Assembly (NCBI GenBank): GCA_025358125.1
Contig: JANYKS010000041.1
Coordinates: 1 to 54,227, forward strand
Direction: 5' to 3'
Length of the DNA: 54,227 nucleotides
DNA from: Actinomycetes bacterium
GTDB lineage: Bacteria > Actinomycetota > Acidimicrobiia > Acidimicrobiales > Ilumatobacteraceae
The notes under the pieces are model-generated. The model had not been told where the DNA came from and ran no database searches. It saw only the letters and a list, made by a program, of their open reading frames with translations. Of this stretch, positions 1-8,296 are shown piece by piece; the stretch's first letter is position 1; the number at the start of each line of letters is the position of its first letter. A program made the translations under genes and the position numbers.

Positions 1-1092
1 ACCGCCGTTTCTCCCGCGGCGGTAGGCGCGTCACCGGGTTCCGCTGTGGTCGCGGCCGATGGTGGCCGGCTCTTCGTCTCTCCGAACGCCCGCCGAGTCG
101 CGGCCTTGCTGGGTGTCGATGTGGCGAGCGTGCAGGGCACCGGCCCGGGTGGCCGCATCGTCAGCGAGGACATCGAGGCCGCTGCAGTCGCCGGCACATC
201 TGCCAGTCGGGTTCAGCATCTGCCGAGCGGTCCTGTGAGCCCGCTCGCTTCACGACTCGCCGAGCAGTTGGGCGTGCCGCTCGACGCCTTGCGCGGCACC
301 GGCCCCGGCCGCCGTATCCGTCTCGACGACGTCGTCGCGGCGGCCCGCTCCACCGTCAACTCATCGGCCGTGACCACCGCTGTTGCTCCTTCCGGCCCGC
401 TGCCCGGCGAAGTGGTTTCGCACAGCGGCATGCGTCGAGCCATCGCGGCCCGAATGCATGCGTCGCTGCAAGAGATGGCGCAGCTCACCCTCGTACGCGA
501 GGTCGAGGTCGACGCACTCGTCGCGCTGCGGACCCAGTTGAAGGACGGTTGGGCCGCTCGCGGCTGGGCCGTGCCGTCGTACACAGACCTCGTTCTGAAG
601 GCCGTGGCGCTCGCGCTGCGAGAGCACCCACGCCTCAACGCCACATTCGAGGCCGACCGCCTGGTGCTGCACGAACAATGCGACCTCGGCATGGCCGTGT
701 CGCTCGACGACGGCCTGGTGGTACCGGTGGTGCGAAGTGTCGACGAACTGCCGTTGCGGATGATTGCCGACGTCACCACGTCGCTGGCAGCCCGGGCTCG
801 CGCAGGCTCGTTGGGCATCGATGACTATGCCGACCCCACCTTCACGGTCACGGCGCTCGGCGCCGCCGGCATCGACTCCTTCACGCCGGTCATCAACCCG
901 CCCAACGTGGCCATCCTCGGCGTTGGGCGCATCAAGGACGGCGTTGGATGGAAAGGCGACACACCCGTGCGGCTCCAGGTGATGACGTTCTCGCTCACCA
1001 TCGATCACCGCATAGTGGACGGCGCTCCCGGCGCGGCGTTCCTAGCCACACTTGCCGACGTGCTGGCCCATCCGCTCGCGCTGGTGGGCTGA
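1..1092 (+). CDS. 2-oxoacid dehydrogenase E2 (dihydrolipoamide acyltransferase), 5' end outside window
   Basis: Lipoate-dependent acyltransferase core of a pyruvate or branched-chain 2-oxoacid dehydrogenase complex. The reading frame is open from base 1, so the N-terminal lipoyl domain(s) lie upstream of the window. Two successive E3-binding (peripheral subunit-binding) domains are visible, one around bases 70-180 (VSPNARRVAALLGVD...GTGPGGRI) and one around 235-345 (SPLASRLAEQLGVP...GTGPGRRI). They are followed by a complete catalytic domain with the active-site motif DHRIVDG near bases 1003-1023. Two E3-binding domains in tandem are unusual; one is typical. It is followed 8 bases later by an E3-like gene, so the pair forms the end of a complex operon. 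Substrate specificity (branched-chain versus pyruvate) cannot be read; branched-chain is favoured by the leucine-type operon at 8.4 kb (inference). Confidence 0.9.
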   Translation, partial: TAVSPAAVGASPGSAVVAADGGRLFVSPNARRVAALLGVDVASVQGTGPGGRIVSEDIEAAAVAGTSASRVQHLPSGPVSPLASRLAEQLGVPLDALRGTGPGRRIRLDDVVAAARSTVNSSAVTTAVAPSGPLPGEVVSHSGMRRAIAARMHASLQEMAQLTLVREVEVDALVALRTQLKDGWAARGWAVPSYTDLVLKAVALALREHPRLNATFEADRLVLHEQCDLGMAVSLDDGLVVPVVRSVDELPLRMIADVTTSLAARARAGSLGIDDYADPTFTVTALGAAGIDSFTPVINPPNVAILGVGRIKDGVGWKGDTPVRLQVMTFSLTIDHRIVDGAPGAAFLATLADVLAHPLALVG

Positions 1093-1100
1093 GGGCTGCA

Positions 1101-2435
1101 GTGGAGCGATTCGACGTCGTCGTTCTCGGTGGTGGCCCCGGCGGGCATGCCGCCGCGCTCGAGGCTGCCGATGCAGGGGGCAGGGTCGCGATCGTCGAGG
1201 CCGAACACCTCGGCGGGCAATGCGTTCATGCCACATGCATCCCGTCGACCATTATCAGCGGCGCTGTGCGCACGTTCATCGACATCCAAGAACTTGCCAC
1301 CGTCGGCATCACCGCTGCCGTCGACACCTTCGACCTTGGTCGCGCCGAAGCTCGCCGTGTCGCGCTGGTACGCCAACTGCAGCACGGCATCGTTGCCTCG
1401 CTGAAGGGCGCGAAGGTGGAAGTGCTCGCAGGTCGCGGTGTCATCGACGGTTCCACGGTCATTGTCGGCGGCGACCGCATCGGATGGGATCAATTGGTTG
1501 TCGCCACCGGATCGCGGTGGGAGCCTCCGGCCATCGCCGGAGTGCCGGCGGCGCGGGTGGTCACACCCGACGCGGTGCATCACCTCGATCGCGTGCCACG
1601 GCGGGTGACCGTGATCGCCGGCGGCACCGCGCGCACTGCCTTCTCACTGGAATCGGCGATAGTGCTCGCGATCTCTGGCGCCTCGGTGCGCGTCGTGGCT
1701 CCAGGTGTTCGTCTTCTGCCGTGGTTGGACGAGATCACTGACGCCTTCGCCCGCCAGGAACTGGAGATGTTCGGCATCGACGTGGCGCTCGGCTGGTCGG
1801 CCGGCACTGACCCAGACCTCGCCGATGCCGACCTGGTCGTGGCACCAGACGAGCGCACGCCCTTTGTCGACGGCCTGGGCCTCGACACCATCGGGCTGCA
1901 AACGGGCCCGGGCCGGGCGATCGTGGTCGATCGCCGCGGGTGTACGACCCACCCGCAGGTGTTCGCCGCCGGAGACGTGACAGGTGGTGTGTTCCTCACT
2001 CAGGCGGCCACTCTGCTCGGCCGGGCTGCCGGTGCATCTGCAGTCGGCCGCACGGGACCCGCTGTCACAGACATCTTCCCGCATGCGCTACACCTGCCGG
2101 AGATGGCGTGGGTAGGCCTCGGGGCCGAAGAGGCCACGGGTGCCGGCTGGGACGTGGTCACCGGGCTCGTCGACCTCTCGACCACCGCTGCATCGGTTGC
2201 CGCGGGCGGCCGCACGGGAGTCGTCACGCTGGTCGCCGACCGTGAACTCGGCGGCATTCTCGGCGTGCAGGCCGTCGGTGCCGGCGCGGAGGAGATCGTC
2301 GGCTTCGCCGCGGCAGCCATGCAGAGCGAGCTCACCGTCAGCGATGTCGGCTCGTGGGCGTTGTGGCATCCATCCGCTGGAGAGGCTCTGGTCGACGCAG
2401 CGCGTCTAGCCGAGCGCGAGATCGGCGCAGGCTGA
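1101..2435 (+). CDS. Dihydrolipoyl dehydrogenase-like flavoprotein (E3), divergent
   Basis: FAD/NAD-dependent disulfide oxidoreductase expected to reoxidise the lipoyl arm of the E2 encoded just upstream. The GTG start at 1101 is chosen because the next residues (VERFDVVVLGGGPGGHAAA) form the FAD-binding GxGxxG strand; a longer open frame reaches back into E2 and is rejected. The redox-active CxxxxC is present (GGQCVHATCIPST), as are the second FAD motif (VFAAGDVTGG) and a C-terminal HPxxxE pair (WHPSAGE). Departures from canonical E3: the conserved Lys after the CxxxxC motif (IPSK) is Thr, and the NAD-binding loop reads AGGTARTAFSLE instead of GGGxxGxE. About 444 residues, slightly short for the family (about 460-475). 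It could be a true E3 with altered pyridine nucleotide use or a related reductase. Confidence 0.83.
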   Translation: MERFDVVVLGGGPGGHAAALEAADAGGRVAIVEAEHLGGQCVHATCIPSTIISGAVRTFIDIQELATVGITAAVDTFDLGRAEARRVALVRQLQHGIVASLKGAKVEVLAGRGVIDGSTVIVGGDRIGWDQLVVATGSRWEPPAIAGVPAARVVTPDAVHHLDRVPRRVTVIAGGTARTAFSLESAIVLAISGASVRVVAPGVRLLPWLDEITDAFARQELEMFGIDVALGWSAGTDPDLADADLVVAPDERTPFVDGLGLDTIGLQTGPGRAIVVDRRGCTTHPQVFAAGDVTGGVFLTQAATLLGRAAGASAVGRTGPAVTDIFPHALHLPEMAWVGLGAEEATGAGWDVVTGLVDLSTTAASVAAGGRTGVVTLVADRELGGILGVQAVGAGAEEIVGFAAAAMQSELTVSDVGSWALWHPSAGEALVDAARLAEREIGAG

Positions 2436-2438
2436 ACT

Positions 2439-3332
2439 TTGGCCGTCGAGTTCGTCGCCAACTACACCTCGGCCGGTGTCGATCCGATGCAGTTCGCCGC
2501 AGCAGCCGAGGTCGCCGGCTACGACGGGGTCAGCTGCTCGGACCACTTCTTCCGCCGCAGCGCCTACCCGCACCTGTGGGTCACGTTGGCGTCGATGGCC
2601 TGCGCCACCCGGCGGGTGTTCCTGTCGCCCTCGTTCGCCAACAACCTGTTCCGCTCACCGGTCGAGTTCGTACAGGCGAGCCTCAGCATGCAACAGCTTT
2701 CGAAGGGGCGATTCGAGGCCGGACTCGGCGCCGGTTGGCTGGCGGTGGAGGCGACCGGAGCGGGCCTGGACTATCCTGACGCGCCGACGCGTGCCCGTCG
2801 CTATCGCGAAGCGATACTGGTCGTGCGCGAACTGCTGGCAACCGGACAATGCCACTTCGAGGGCGAGCATTACCGGATCGACGTACCGGTGATCGGCCCC
2901 GCGTGCGATGTCGCGCCGCCGCTCGTCGCATCGCTCGGTGGTGCGTGGACCATTCGCCACATCGCACCGCTCGTTGACCGGGTCGAGCTGAAGTTCGGAC
3001 GCACCACCCGCAACGGCGATCTCGACATGGCGGCTTTGTCGGAGGCGACCACCGACGAACTCGCCGCGATGGTCGCGCAGGTGCGTGAGGTGGCGCCGGA
3101 GGTGCCGATCGGTGTGTTCGCGATGGTGGCCGTCGGCGACCGCGACGAGGTGGGAGCACTTCACCGCCAGCTGGGCGACAACCTGTACGGAGGATTCGTG
3201 GGCGAGAGGGCGAAGGTGCTCGACAGTCTCCGCTCGCTCGAAGCGCTCGGAATTCAGCGAGTGCAGGTCAGCGAGTTCGTGAAGGGTTCGATCCTGCGCC
3301 TCGCGCCTTCAGGCTTTCCGGCAGGTGATTGA
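2439..3332 (+). CDS. LLM-class (F420-dependent type) oxidoreductase
   Basis: Luciferase-like monooxygenase family protein of 297 residues, a TIM-barrel enzyme that probably uses reduced F420 or FMN. Family signatures are an early catalytic-face segment (GYDGVSCSDHFF), the mid-barrel motif LSKGRFEAGLGAGW around residue 90, and the LREALxxVRELL-type helix. The TTG at 2439, three bases after the E3 stop, is the only start that keeps the first beta strand (VEFVANYTS), so translation is probably coupled to E3. It lies at the end of the plus-strand run and converges on the PPDK-like gene, leaving about 10 bases between them. Substrate is unknown. Confidence 0.8.
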   Translation: MAVEFVANYTSAGVDPMQFAAAAEVAGYDGVSCSDHFFRRSAYPHLWVTLASMACATRRVFLSPSFANNLFRSPVEFVQASLSMQQLSKGRFEAGLGAGWLAVEATGAGLDYPDAPTRARRYREAILVVRELLATGQCHFEGEHYRIDVPVIGPACDVAPPLVASLGGAWTIRHIAPLVDRVELKFGRTTRNGDLDMAALSEATTDELAAMVAQVREVAPEVPIGVFAMVAVGDRDEVGALHRQLGDNLYGGFVGERAKVLDSLRSLEALGIQRVQVSEFVKGSILRLAPSGFPAGD

Positions 3333-3342
3333 CCGCAGGCCG

Positions 3343-5757
3343 TCAGTAACTGCCTTCGGCGTTTCGGTCGACGCCGAGCAGCTGCACGAGGTCTTCGTGT
3401 AACTCCATCCACACGTCGTGATACGAGCCACACATCACGCCTGTGAACATGCGGGTCTCGCCGGCCGTCGCTCGTGCCAAGGCGCTGGCCAGGCGTCGTT
3501 CATATGTTTTGAATCGCTGTACCGCCGCGATGAAGCCCTGCACAACCGGTGCGGCCTCGTTCTGCAGTGTCTGCAGCTCGGCGATGCGCTGTGAGTCGTA
3601 CGCGGCATCGGAGTGGTCATTGATGTCGTCGCCGCGAGTCTGCCAGTGGTTGCACAACTCCTTGAACTCGAGGTTCAACTCGAGGAAACGTTCGTAGTGC
3701 TCGCGCAGACCGGCGACTTCATCACCCGACAGTTGCGCCAGCAGCGCACCATGGCGCTCACGACCAGTGGGGGAGAGTTGCCACAGGTCGCGGGCGGCGA
3801 TGTGCCGGCACAGCCCGGACTCGGCGAGCACGGCGAGAAGCCGTTGCACCAACGCGAGGTCGACGCATGCGATGTCGGCCACAGCGTCGGCAGGCGCGAA
3901 TCCTTTGATTCGAAGCGCGTGCAGCACCACGAACTCGCCCGCCTCGTCGGGCGCAGCCGTCGGCGCGGCGACCGAATCGGCAGCCTCCGCGGATGGCAAC
4001 TCGTCGGACGGTTGCGCAGCGGCTTCTCCGGCGGCGATCTCTGCGAGCAACGCCGAGCCCACGCGGCCCAGCTCGAGCAAGGCCTGGGCGACGGCCAGAC
4101 GGGCAATGGGTACTCGGTATGGCGAACAGCTGACGTAGTCGACTCCGCACTTCACCAGGAACTTGGCCGACTCGGGATCGCCTGCCTGCTCACCGCACAC
4201 CCCGATCTTGATGTCGGCCCTGGCATCGCGGGCACTAACGCACGCGTACTGGATGATGCGCCCAACCCCGATCTGGTCGAGCGACTCGAAGGGATCGTTG
4301 GCCAGCAGCCCTGCGCGCACATATTCGGGGATCAGCTTGCTGCCGACATCGTCCCGACTGAATGCGAACGTGAGCTGGGTGAGGTCGTTCGTGCCGAACG
4401 AGAAGAAATCGCTCACGTCGGCCAACTCGCCAGCCAACAGCGCAGCGCGGGGTGTCTCGATCATTGCACCAACGCTGAGCGCACCGGAGAAGCCCACCGC
4501 TTCGATGGCTTCTGCAACCCATTCGCGTGCCAAGAGCATCTCAGCGGGGTCGACCACGAGTGGGATCATCACCTCCACCTGGGGGCTTCGGCCGTGGGAC
4601 ATCACTGCGGTGACTGCACGAAACAGCGCCCGCACCTGCATCTGGTACACGCCCGGCTTCATCACGCCGAGGCGCACGCCGCGGGTGCCGATCATCGGGT
4701 TCACTTCGTGCAAACGGCGCACGGCCCTCAGTTCGACTTCGCCTTCGGCGTCGAGTTGGCGTGTGGCCTCGGCGACGATGAGTCGCTCGAGGTCGGGAAG
4801 AAACTCGTGCAATGGCGGGTCGAGCAGGCGAACCGTGACGGGCAGCCCATCCATCGCGGTGAGGATGCCCTCGAAGTCGGTCTGCTGTACAGCTTCGAGG
4901 TCGGTCAGCGCGGCCCGCTCTTCGTTCGGGTCGTCGGTCAGGATGAACCGACGGACGAGAGCTAGCCGGTCGTCGGCCAGGAACATGTGCTCGGTGCGGC
5001 ACAGTCCGATGCCCTGTGCGCCGAGGTGCCGAGCGTGGGCTGCGTCGGCGGACGTGTCGGCGTTGGCCCGAACATCGACCGGCCCGTTGGCCCCGGCGCG
5101 GATGCGGTCCGCCCATTGCAGGAGGATCTCGAGCTCCTCCGGCGCCTCGGCGGTGGTGGTCTCGGCCGCGCCCAGAAAGACTTCGCCGGTACGACCGTCG
5201 ATGGAGATCTCGGTGCCTGGACCAAGGACGCGATCGCCGATGCGCAGACCGTCGTCGTCGACGATGACCTCCGCGGCACCTACCACGGCCGGTATGCCCC
5301 AACCGCGTGCCACTACGGCAGCGTGGCTGGCGAGCCCGCCGCGTGTCGTGAGGATGCCACGCGCCGACTGCATGCCCAACACGTCGTCGGGTGTCGTCTC
5401 GTTGCGCACCAGGATGACCGCTCGGCCTTGGTCGGCAGCATCGATGGCCGCCTCGGCATCGAGCACGATGACGCCCGACGCGGCACCGGCAGACGCGCCA
5501 AGCGCGGTCGTGAGCAATGTGCGCTCACCGGCCTCGAACGCGGCATGCAGGAAGCTGCCGATGGCTGCGGCCGGCACCAGGGACACTGCATCCGCAATCG
5601 TCATTTCCGGGTCGCCGCGGCGCGCTCTGCGAACAACATCGCGAATCATCTCGGCGACCGCGCCGTCTGTGGTACTGCTCAGGTCGTTCCCCTTTCGAGC
5701 GTCAGAGCGTTCCCGGGAGTGCTTCGGGGCTGGACAAACTCCTATGACCGACGACAC
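3343..5757 (-). CDS. PPDK-like PEP-utilising protein without ATP-grasp domain, with C-terminal extension
   Basis: The protein begins in what is normally the middle of pyruvate phosphate dikinase. Residues about 40-80 match the linker that follows the ATP-grasp half. Next comes the swivelling phosphohistidine domain (TTRGGLASHAAVVARGWGIP, His about 145), then the PEP/pyruvate TIM barrel with TEH (255-257), GTRGVRLG (357-364), MIETPRA (432-438), FFSFGTNDLTQ (451-461) and the catalytic Cys in GVCGEQAGDP (about 521). The N-terminal nucleotide-binding part (about 340 residues) is absent. Residues about 607-804 form an extra tail: a winged-helix-like stretch, then a charged helical region with no match I recognise. 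The GTG at 5757 gives 804 aa. A Shine-Dalgarno-like AAAGGGG lies inside this reading, before an in-frame CTG; an ATG at 5649 would also keep all domains. It would need a separate ATP-grasp partner to act as a dikinase. Confidence 0.85.
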   Translation of the reverse strand: MSSVIGVCPAPKHSRERSDARKGNDLSSTTDGAVAEMIRDVVRRARRGDPEMTIADAVSLVPAAAIGSFLHAAFEAGERTLLTTALGASAGAASGVIVLDAEAAIDAADQGRAVILVRNETTPDDVLGMQSARGILTTRGGLASHAAVVARGWGIPAVVGAAEVIVDDDGLRIGDRVLGPGTEISIDGRTGEVFLGAAETTTAEAPEELEILLQWADRIRAGANGPVDVRANADTSADAAHARHLGAQGIGLCRTEHMFLADDRLALVRRFILTDDPNEERAALTDLEAVQQTDFEGILTAMDGLPVTVRLLDPPLHEFLPDLERLIVAEATRQLDAEGEVELRAVRRLHEVNPMIGTRGVRLGVMKPGVYQMQVRALFRAVTAVMSHGRSPQVEVMIPLVVDPAEMLLAREWVAEAIEAVGFSGALSVGAMIETPRAALLAGELADVSDFFSFGTNDLTQLTFAFSRDDVGSKLIPEYVRAGLLANDPFESLDQIGVGRIIQYACVSARDARADIKIGVCGEQAGDPESAKFLVKCGVDYVSCSPYRVPIARLAVAQALLELGRVGSALLAEIAAGEAAAQPSDELPSAEAADSVAAPTAAPDEAGEFVVLHALRIKGFAPADAVADIACVDLALVQRLLAVLAESGLCRHIAARDLWQLSPTGRERHGALLAQLSGDEVAGLREHYERFLELNLEFKELCNHWQTRGDDINDHSDAAYDSQRIAELQTLQNEAAPVVQGFIAAVQRFKTYERRLASALARATAGETRMFTGVMCGSYHDVWMELHEDLVQLLGVDRNAEGSY

Positions 5758-5782
5758 CGTAGTCCGACATTGGTAAGTACGC

Positions 5783-5794
5783 GAGGTCGACCTC
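5783..5794. promoter_or_regulatory. 12-bp perfect palindrome upstream of the SDR remnant
   Basis: GAGGTCGACCTC is self-complementary and sits in the short divergent gap between the PPDK-like gene and the SDR remnant, about 20 bases before the ATG. It could be an operator, but one short GC-rich palindrome is weak evidence. Confidence 0.2.
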
Positions 5795-5813
5795 TCGCAA
5801 GGGAGGACACGAG

Positions 5814-6123
5814 ATGAAACTCAACGGCAAGGTCGCTGCCATCGCCGGTGGCACGGCAGGCATCGGGCTCGGAATCGCCGAGGAGTTCCTCGCTGAAGGG
5901 GCATCCGTGGCGCTGATGGCGCTGAGCGCGGACAAGGCCGAACGCGTTCTTGCCGAGTTCGGAGTACGACGAGATGGTTGCCCTGTTCTGCGCTGAGTCG
6001 TCGATCGAGCGGCCGAACGCCGTGGAAGAGGTTGCGGCGACGGCTGCGCTGCTGGCCTCCGATGTGGGCGCCGGCATCACGGGCGTGCCGCTGAGTGTCG
6101 ACGGCGGGACGGCGGCCTACTGA
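5814..6123 (+). pseudogene. SDR remnant: N- and C-termini of a short-chain dehydrogenase joined by a large deletion
   Basis: A good ribosome binding site (GGAGGACACGAG) precedes the ATG at 5814. The first roughly 48 codons read as a normal SDR N-terminus (NGKVAAIAGGTAGIGLGIAE, Rossmann TGxxxGIG region). Near base 5960 the text jumps, in another frame, to a typical SDR C-terminus (AATAALLASDVGAGITGVPL, then SVDGG) ending in TGA at 6121-6123. The two parts are in different frames (5814 is frame 3, the tail is frame 1). The middle of the enzyme is missing, about 150 residues with the catalytic Ser-Tyr-Lys. The gene cannot encode an active SDR. Whether the deletion is biological or an assembly collapse cannot be decided here. 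Confidence 0.8.
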
Positions 6124-6144
6124 CGCCTGCTTACTGACGTTGGC

Positions 6145-6459
6145 CTACTGACCGTGGCCGACCGCGGCCGCCTTCTCGGCCGCGAGCTGCATGATGTGGC
6201 GATTGCCCTCGCTCCAGCGCACGACGAGCTTCTTGGACTGGATCCGCCAACCGTGCGAAGTCCGTACGAGACGATCGTCGTAGTAGCCGGCGATCATGAA
6301 CACGTGGTCACCGTGGTGGTTCACCAAGACGAGGCCGGGGAAGAGCCGAGTCGCCCGATCGACCCACTCGTCGGCGCCGACGAGTGGGTCGATCGCGTCG
6401 GCGAACGTGTACAACGTTGCCTCGACAGCCAAACGGTCGGCGAGTTGTTCGGCGTTCAT
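6145..6459 (-). CDS. Shortened SnoaL/NTF2-like protein
   Basis: 104 residues with recognisable SnoaL-like pieces: an N-terminal helix (LADRLAVEATLYTFADAID), a segment GADEWVDRATRLFPGL, and a C-terminal strand region (YYDDRLVRTSHGWRI...KKLVVRWSEGN). Family members usually have about 130-150 residues; here the loops between these pieces are missing, as if two in-frame deletions had occurred. The first junction coincides with the perfect 40-bp palindrome. It overlaps the upstream SDR by the ATGA at 6456-6459, so it is the second gene of a minus-strand operon. It may be a non-functional relic that stayed open. The family includes small-molecule isomerases and hydratases as well as non-enzymes, so no activity is proposed. 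Confidence 0.6.
   Translation of the reverse strand: MNAEQLADRLAVEATLYTFADAIDPLVGADEWVDRATRLFPGLVLVNHHGDHVFMIAGYYDDRLVRTSHGWRIQSKKLVVRWSEGNRHIMQLAAEKAAAVGHGQ
6356..6395. repeat. Perfect 40-bp palindrome, no spacer
   Basis: The left arm 6356-6375 (CGATCGACCCACTCGTCGGC) is exactly the reverse complement of 6376-6395, with the centre between 6375 and 6376. Because it is palindromic, both strands encode IDPLVGADEWVD there. It lies inside the shortened SnoaL-like ORF at the point where residues seem to be missing. Confidence 0.97.
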
Positions 6460-7238
6460 TGGGTCTCTCTAGCGATGCGGAAGAAGCTGCCGCCGGCAAC
6501 CGTGTGGCCGCCGTCCACCATCAGCACTTGGCCGGTGATGTAACGGGCTTGCTCGGAGGCCAGGAACATCACGGCGTCGGCGATGTCATCCATCGAACCG
6601 AGCCGGCCGAGGGGCAGCACCGTAGCGCGGCGCCGGCGCGCGTCGTCGTCACCGTAGTGATCGGCCGAGCCCTCGGTCGGAATGGTGCCCGGACCGACTG
6701 CGTTGCAGCGAACACCAAGGGGGCCGAGTTCGACGGCGAGTGCCCGGGTGAGTGCCTCGACCGCTGCCTTCGACGTGCTGTAGATGCCGGTCGACGCCGG
6801 GTGATAGTGAGCCGCGATCGAGGACATGTTCACCACGCTTCCTTTGCCGCTGGCCACGAGTGCACCGGCAAGCGCGCGCGTCATCGAGAGCGGTGCGAGC
6901 AGGTTGACGCCCAAGACGGCGAGTGCCTTCGCGGTGGTGGTGTCGAGCAACGGCTCGTATGTGGTGAGCGCCGCATTGTTCACCAGCACGGCGCACGACG
7001 GAACACCGGCCGCGAACGTGGCCACCGCTTCGTCGTCGGTGAGGTCGAAGGCTGCGGCGCGACACCCGAGGGTGGCGGCGACGGCCTGCACCTTTTCTTC
7101 ATCGCGATCGACAAGGAGAGGTTGGTAGCCAGCTGCTGCAAACCGTCGCGCGAGTTGGGCGCCGATGCCCTGCCCGGCACCGGTGACGACGACGAGAGGG
7201 CGGTCTCCGTCCGAATTGAGCTCTCGTGGTTCTACCAT
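6456..7238 (-). CDS. SDR-family NAD(P)-dependent oxidoreductase
   Basis: 260-residue classical short-chain dehydrogenase. It has TGAGQGIG (cofactor loop), the VNNA strand motif, SSIAAHYHPASTGIYSTSK (catalytic Ser, Tyr and Lys), and a C-terminal RYITGQVLMVDGG. An Asp (LLVDRDEEK) at the end of beta 2 suggests NAD(H) preference by the usual rule (inference). The ATG at 7238 is used; the first 14 residues are extra relative to the fold. It is the first gene of a two-gene minus-strand unit with the SnoaL-like ORF, with a four-base overlap. Substrate unknown. Confidence 0.9.
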   Translation of the reverse strand: MVEPRELNSDGDRPLVVVTGAGQGIGAQLARRFAAAGYQPLLVDRDEEKVQAVAATLGCRAAAFDLTDDEAVATFAAGVPSCAVLVNNAALTTYEPLLDTTTAKALAVLGVNLLAPLSMTRALAGALVASGKGSVVNMSSIAAHYHPASTGIYSTSKAAVEALTRALAVELGPLGVRCNAVGPGTIPTEGSADHYGDDDARRRRATVLPLGRLGSMDDIADAVMFLASEQARYITGQVLMVDGGHTVAGGSFFRIARETQ

Positions 7239-7615
7239 CGTGCACGCTTCCCGTCTCGCCGTGTTTCGACAGGCGAGCAGTGATGAAGTTACTAGATGAG
7301 AACTATCGTAACTCGATTGGAAGGGTGCGAGGCGGCGTCAACCGTAAAGCGGAGCGGGTCGATTGGTGCCCGGCCGCCGGTCTCCGAGCAGGTGCGGCGT
7401 TTCGTTCATCGACCGGCATGACAGTGGTGTCTCGATGCCTCGGTCGCGGATCGAGCGGGTCAGGTAACTGGCGCAGTTGGGTCGCCGAGCGAGCGGCGGA
7501 CGTTACGCGGGTGTGGGGCGGACGTTGCGCGGTGTGGGGCGAGTCGCCGGCCGACGTCGATCTCGACGACGGCCGCGGACCGTTCATGGAGACGCACGGA
7601 TTCGCTCAGGGTGCT
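7239..7615. other. 377-bp non-coding gap with an inverted repeat upstream of the SDR gene
   Basis: No convincing gene: the open frames here are unrelated to known folds and lack ribosome binding sites. The AT-richer stretch 7283-7320 holds an inverted repeat AGTTAC (7287-7292) / GTAACT (7308-7313) separated by 15 bases, placed upstream of the minus-strand SDR start. It is a plausible operator. It resembles loosely the GTAACT and CTAG elements near 8292-8308 upstream of the carboxylase operon. The remainder (7320-7615) shows nothing I can interpret. Confidence 0.35.
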
Positions 7616-8218
7616 TCAGCGAGTCGCAGCCAGGGCGCCTGCAGCCATCGTGCGCAGGAGCGACACCATTTCGTCTCGTCGGAGTCGTCCGCTGAACGGT
7701 GTGGAATTGATGAGCCCGAGAACGGCGTGCACCGCCGCACGCTCGTGCGGAGCGGGGATGGCTGTCGAGCGCTCTGCGCTGAGTACGTCGACCCAGATGT
7801 CGATGTATGAGTTCTGCAGCTCCCTCACCCGGCGTTGGTCGGCGGGTGTCGCGTGCACAAGGTCGCGGAAATGCACGGTGATGAGCGACCGGTTGTCGAC
7901 AGCGAACTCGGCGTGCATCGCGATGAGTGACTCGAGCGCCTGCCGTGTCGAGTCGACCTCGACGATCGTGGTGGCCTTCGTCAGCAGCGACTCGCTGATA
8001 CTCACCAGCATCTCGCCCAGCAACGCTTCCTTGCTCTCGAAGTGGTGGTACAGCGCCGGCCCGGAGACGCCCGCTGCCGCACCGATGTCGTCCACGGTGA
8101 CCCCGGCGAACCCCCGCTCGGCGAAGAGGTCGGCGGCAACGGATAGCAACTCGTCGCGTCGCGATGCCCGCCGGCCCGGTTGGCGAGCACCAAGTATCTG
8201 CACGCCGCGATTCGCCAC
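7616..8218 (-). CDS. TetR-family transcriptional regulator
   Basis: 200 residues. The N-terminal TetR helix-turn-helix is clear (DELLSVAADLFAERGFAGVT, then DDIGAAAGVSGPALYHHFES, then KEALL). The C-terminal ligand domain is all-helical with no further assignable motif. It begins with GTG at 8218 and is transcribed away from the carboxylase operon that starts at 8385, so local control of that operon and of itself is the simplest reading. A 12-bp inverted repeat in the shared promoter region is a candidate operator. Effectors of TetR proteins beside acyl-CoA genes are often acyl-CoAs (family knowledge); none is shown here. Confidence 0.9.
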   Translation of the reverse strand: MANRGVQILGARQPGRRASRRDELLSVAADLFAERGFAGVTVDDIGAAAGVSGPALYHHFESKEALLGEMLVSISESLLTKATTIVEVDSTRQALESLIAMHAEFAVDNRSLITVHFRDLVHATPADQRRVRELQNSYIDIWVDVLSAERSTAIPAPHERAAVHAVLGLINSTPFSGRLRRDEMVSLLRTMAAGALAATR

Positions 8219-8296
8219 TTCGCCACCCTATCTCGGGGTGAGCTGGGCACCGGGTGACGTCTGGCTGACGATTGCGCCCGCAGATTTGCTGTAACT

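Noticed and set aside
4163..5776. 537-codon open frame on the plus strand
   Set aside because: It is antisense to the PPDK-like gene, whose motifs are unmistakable; the plus frame is Ser/Arg/Thr-rich low-complexity text typical of a shadow frame in GC-rich DNA.
7226..7810. 194-codon plus-strand frame in the gap before the TetR gene
   Set aside because: Arg/Gly/Ser-rich, no ribosome binding site, and half of it is antisense to the TetR gene.
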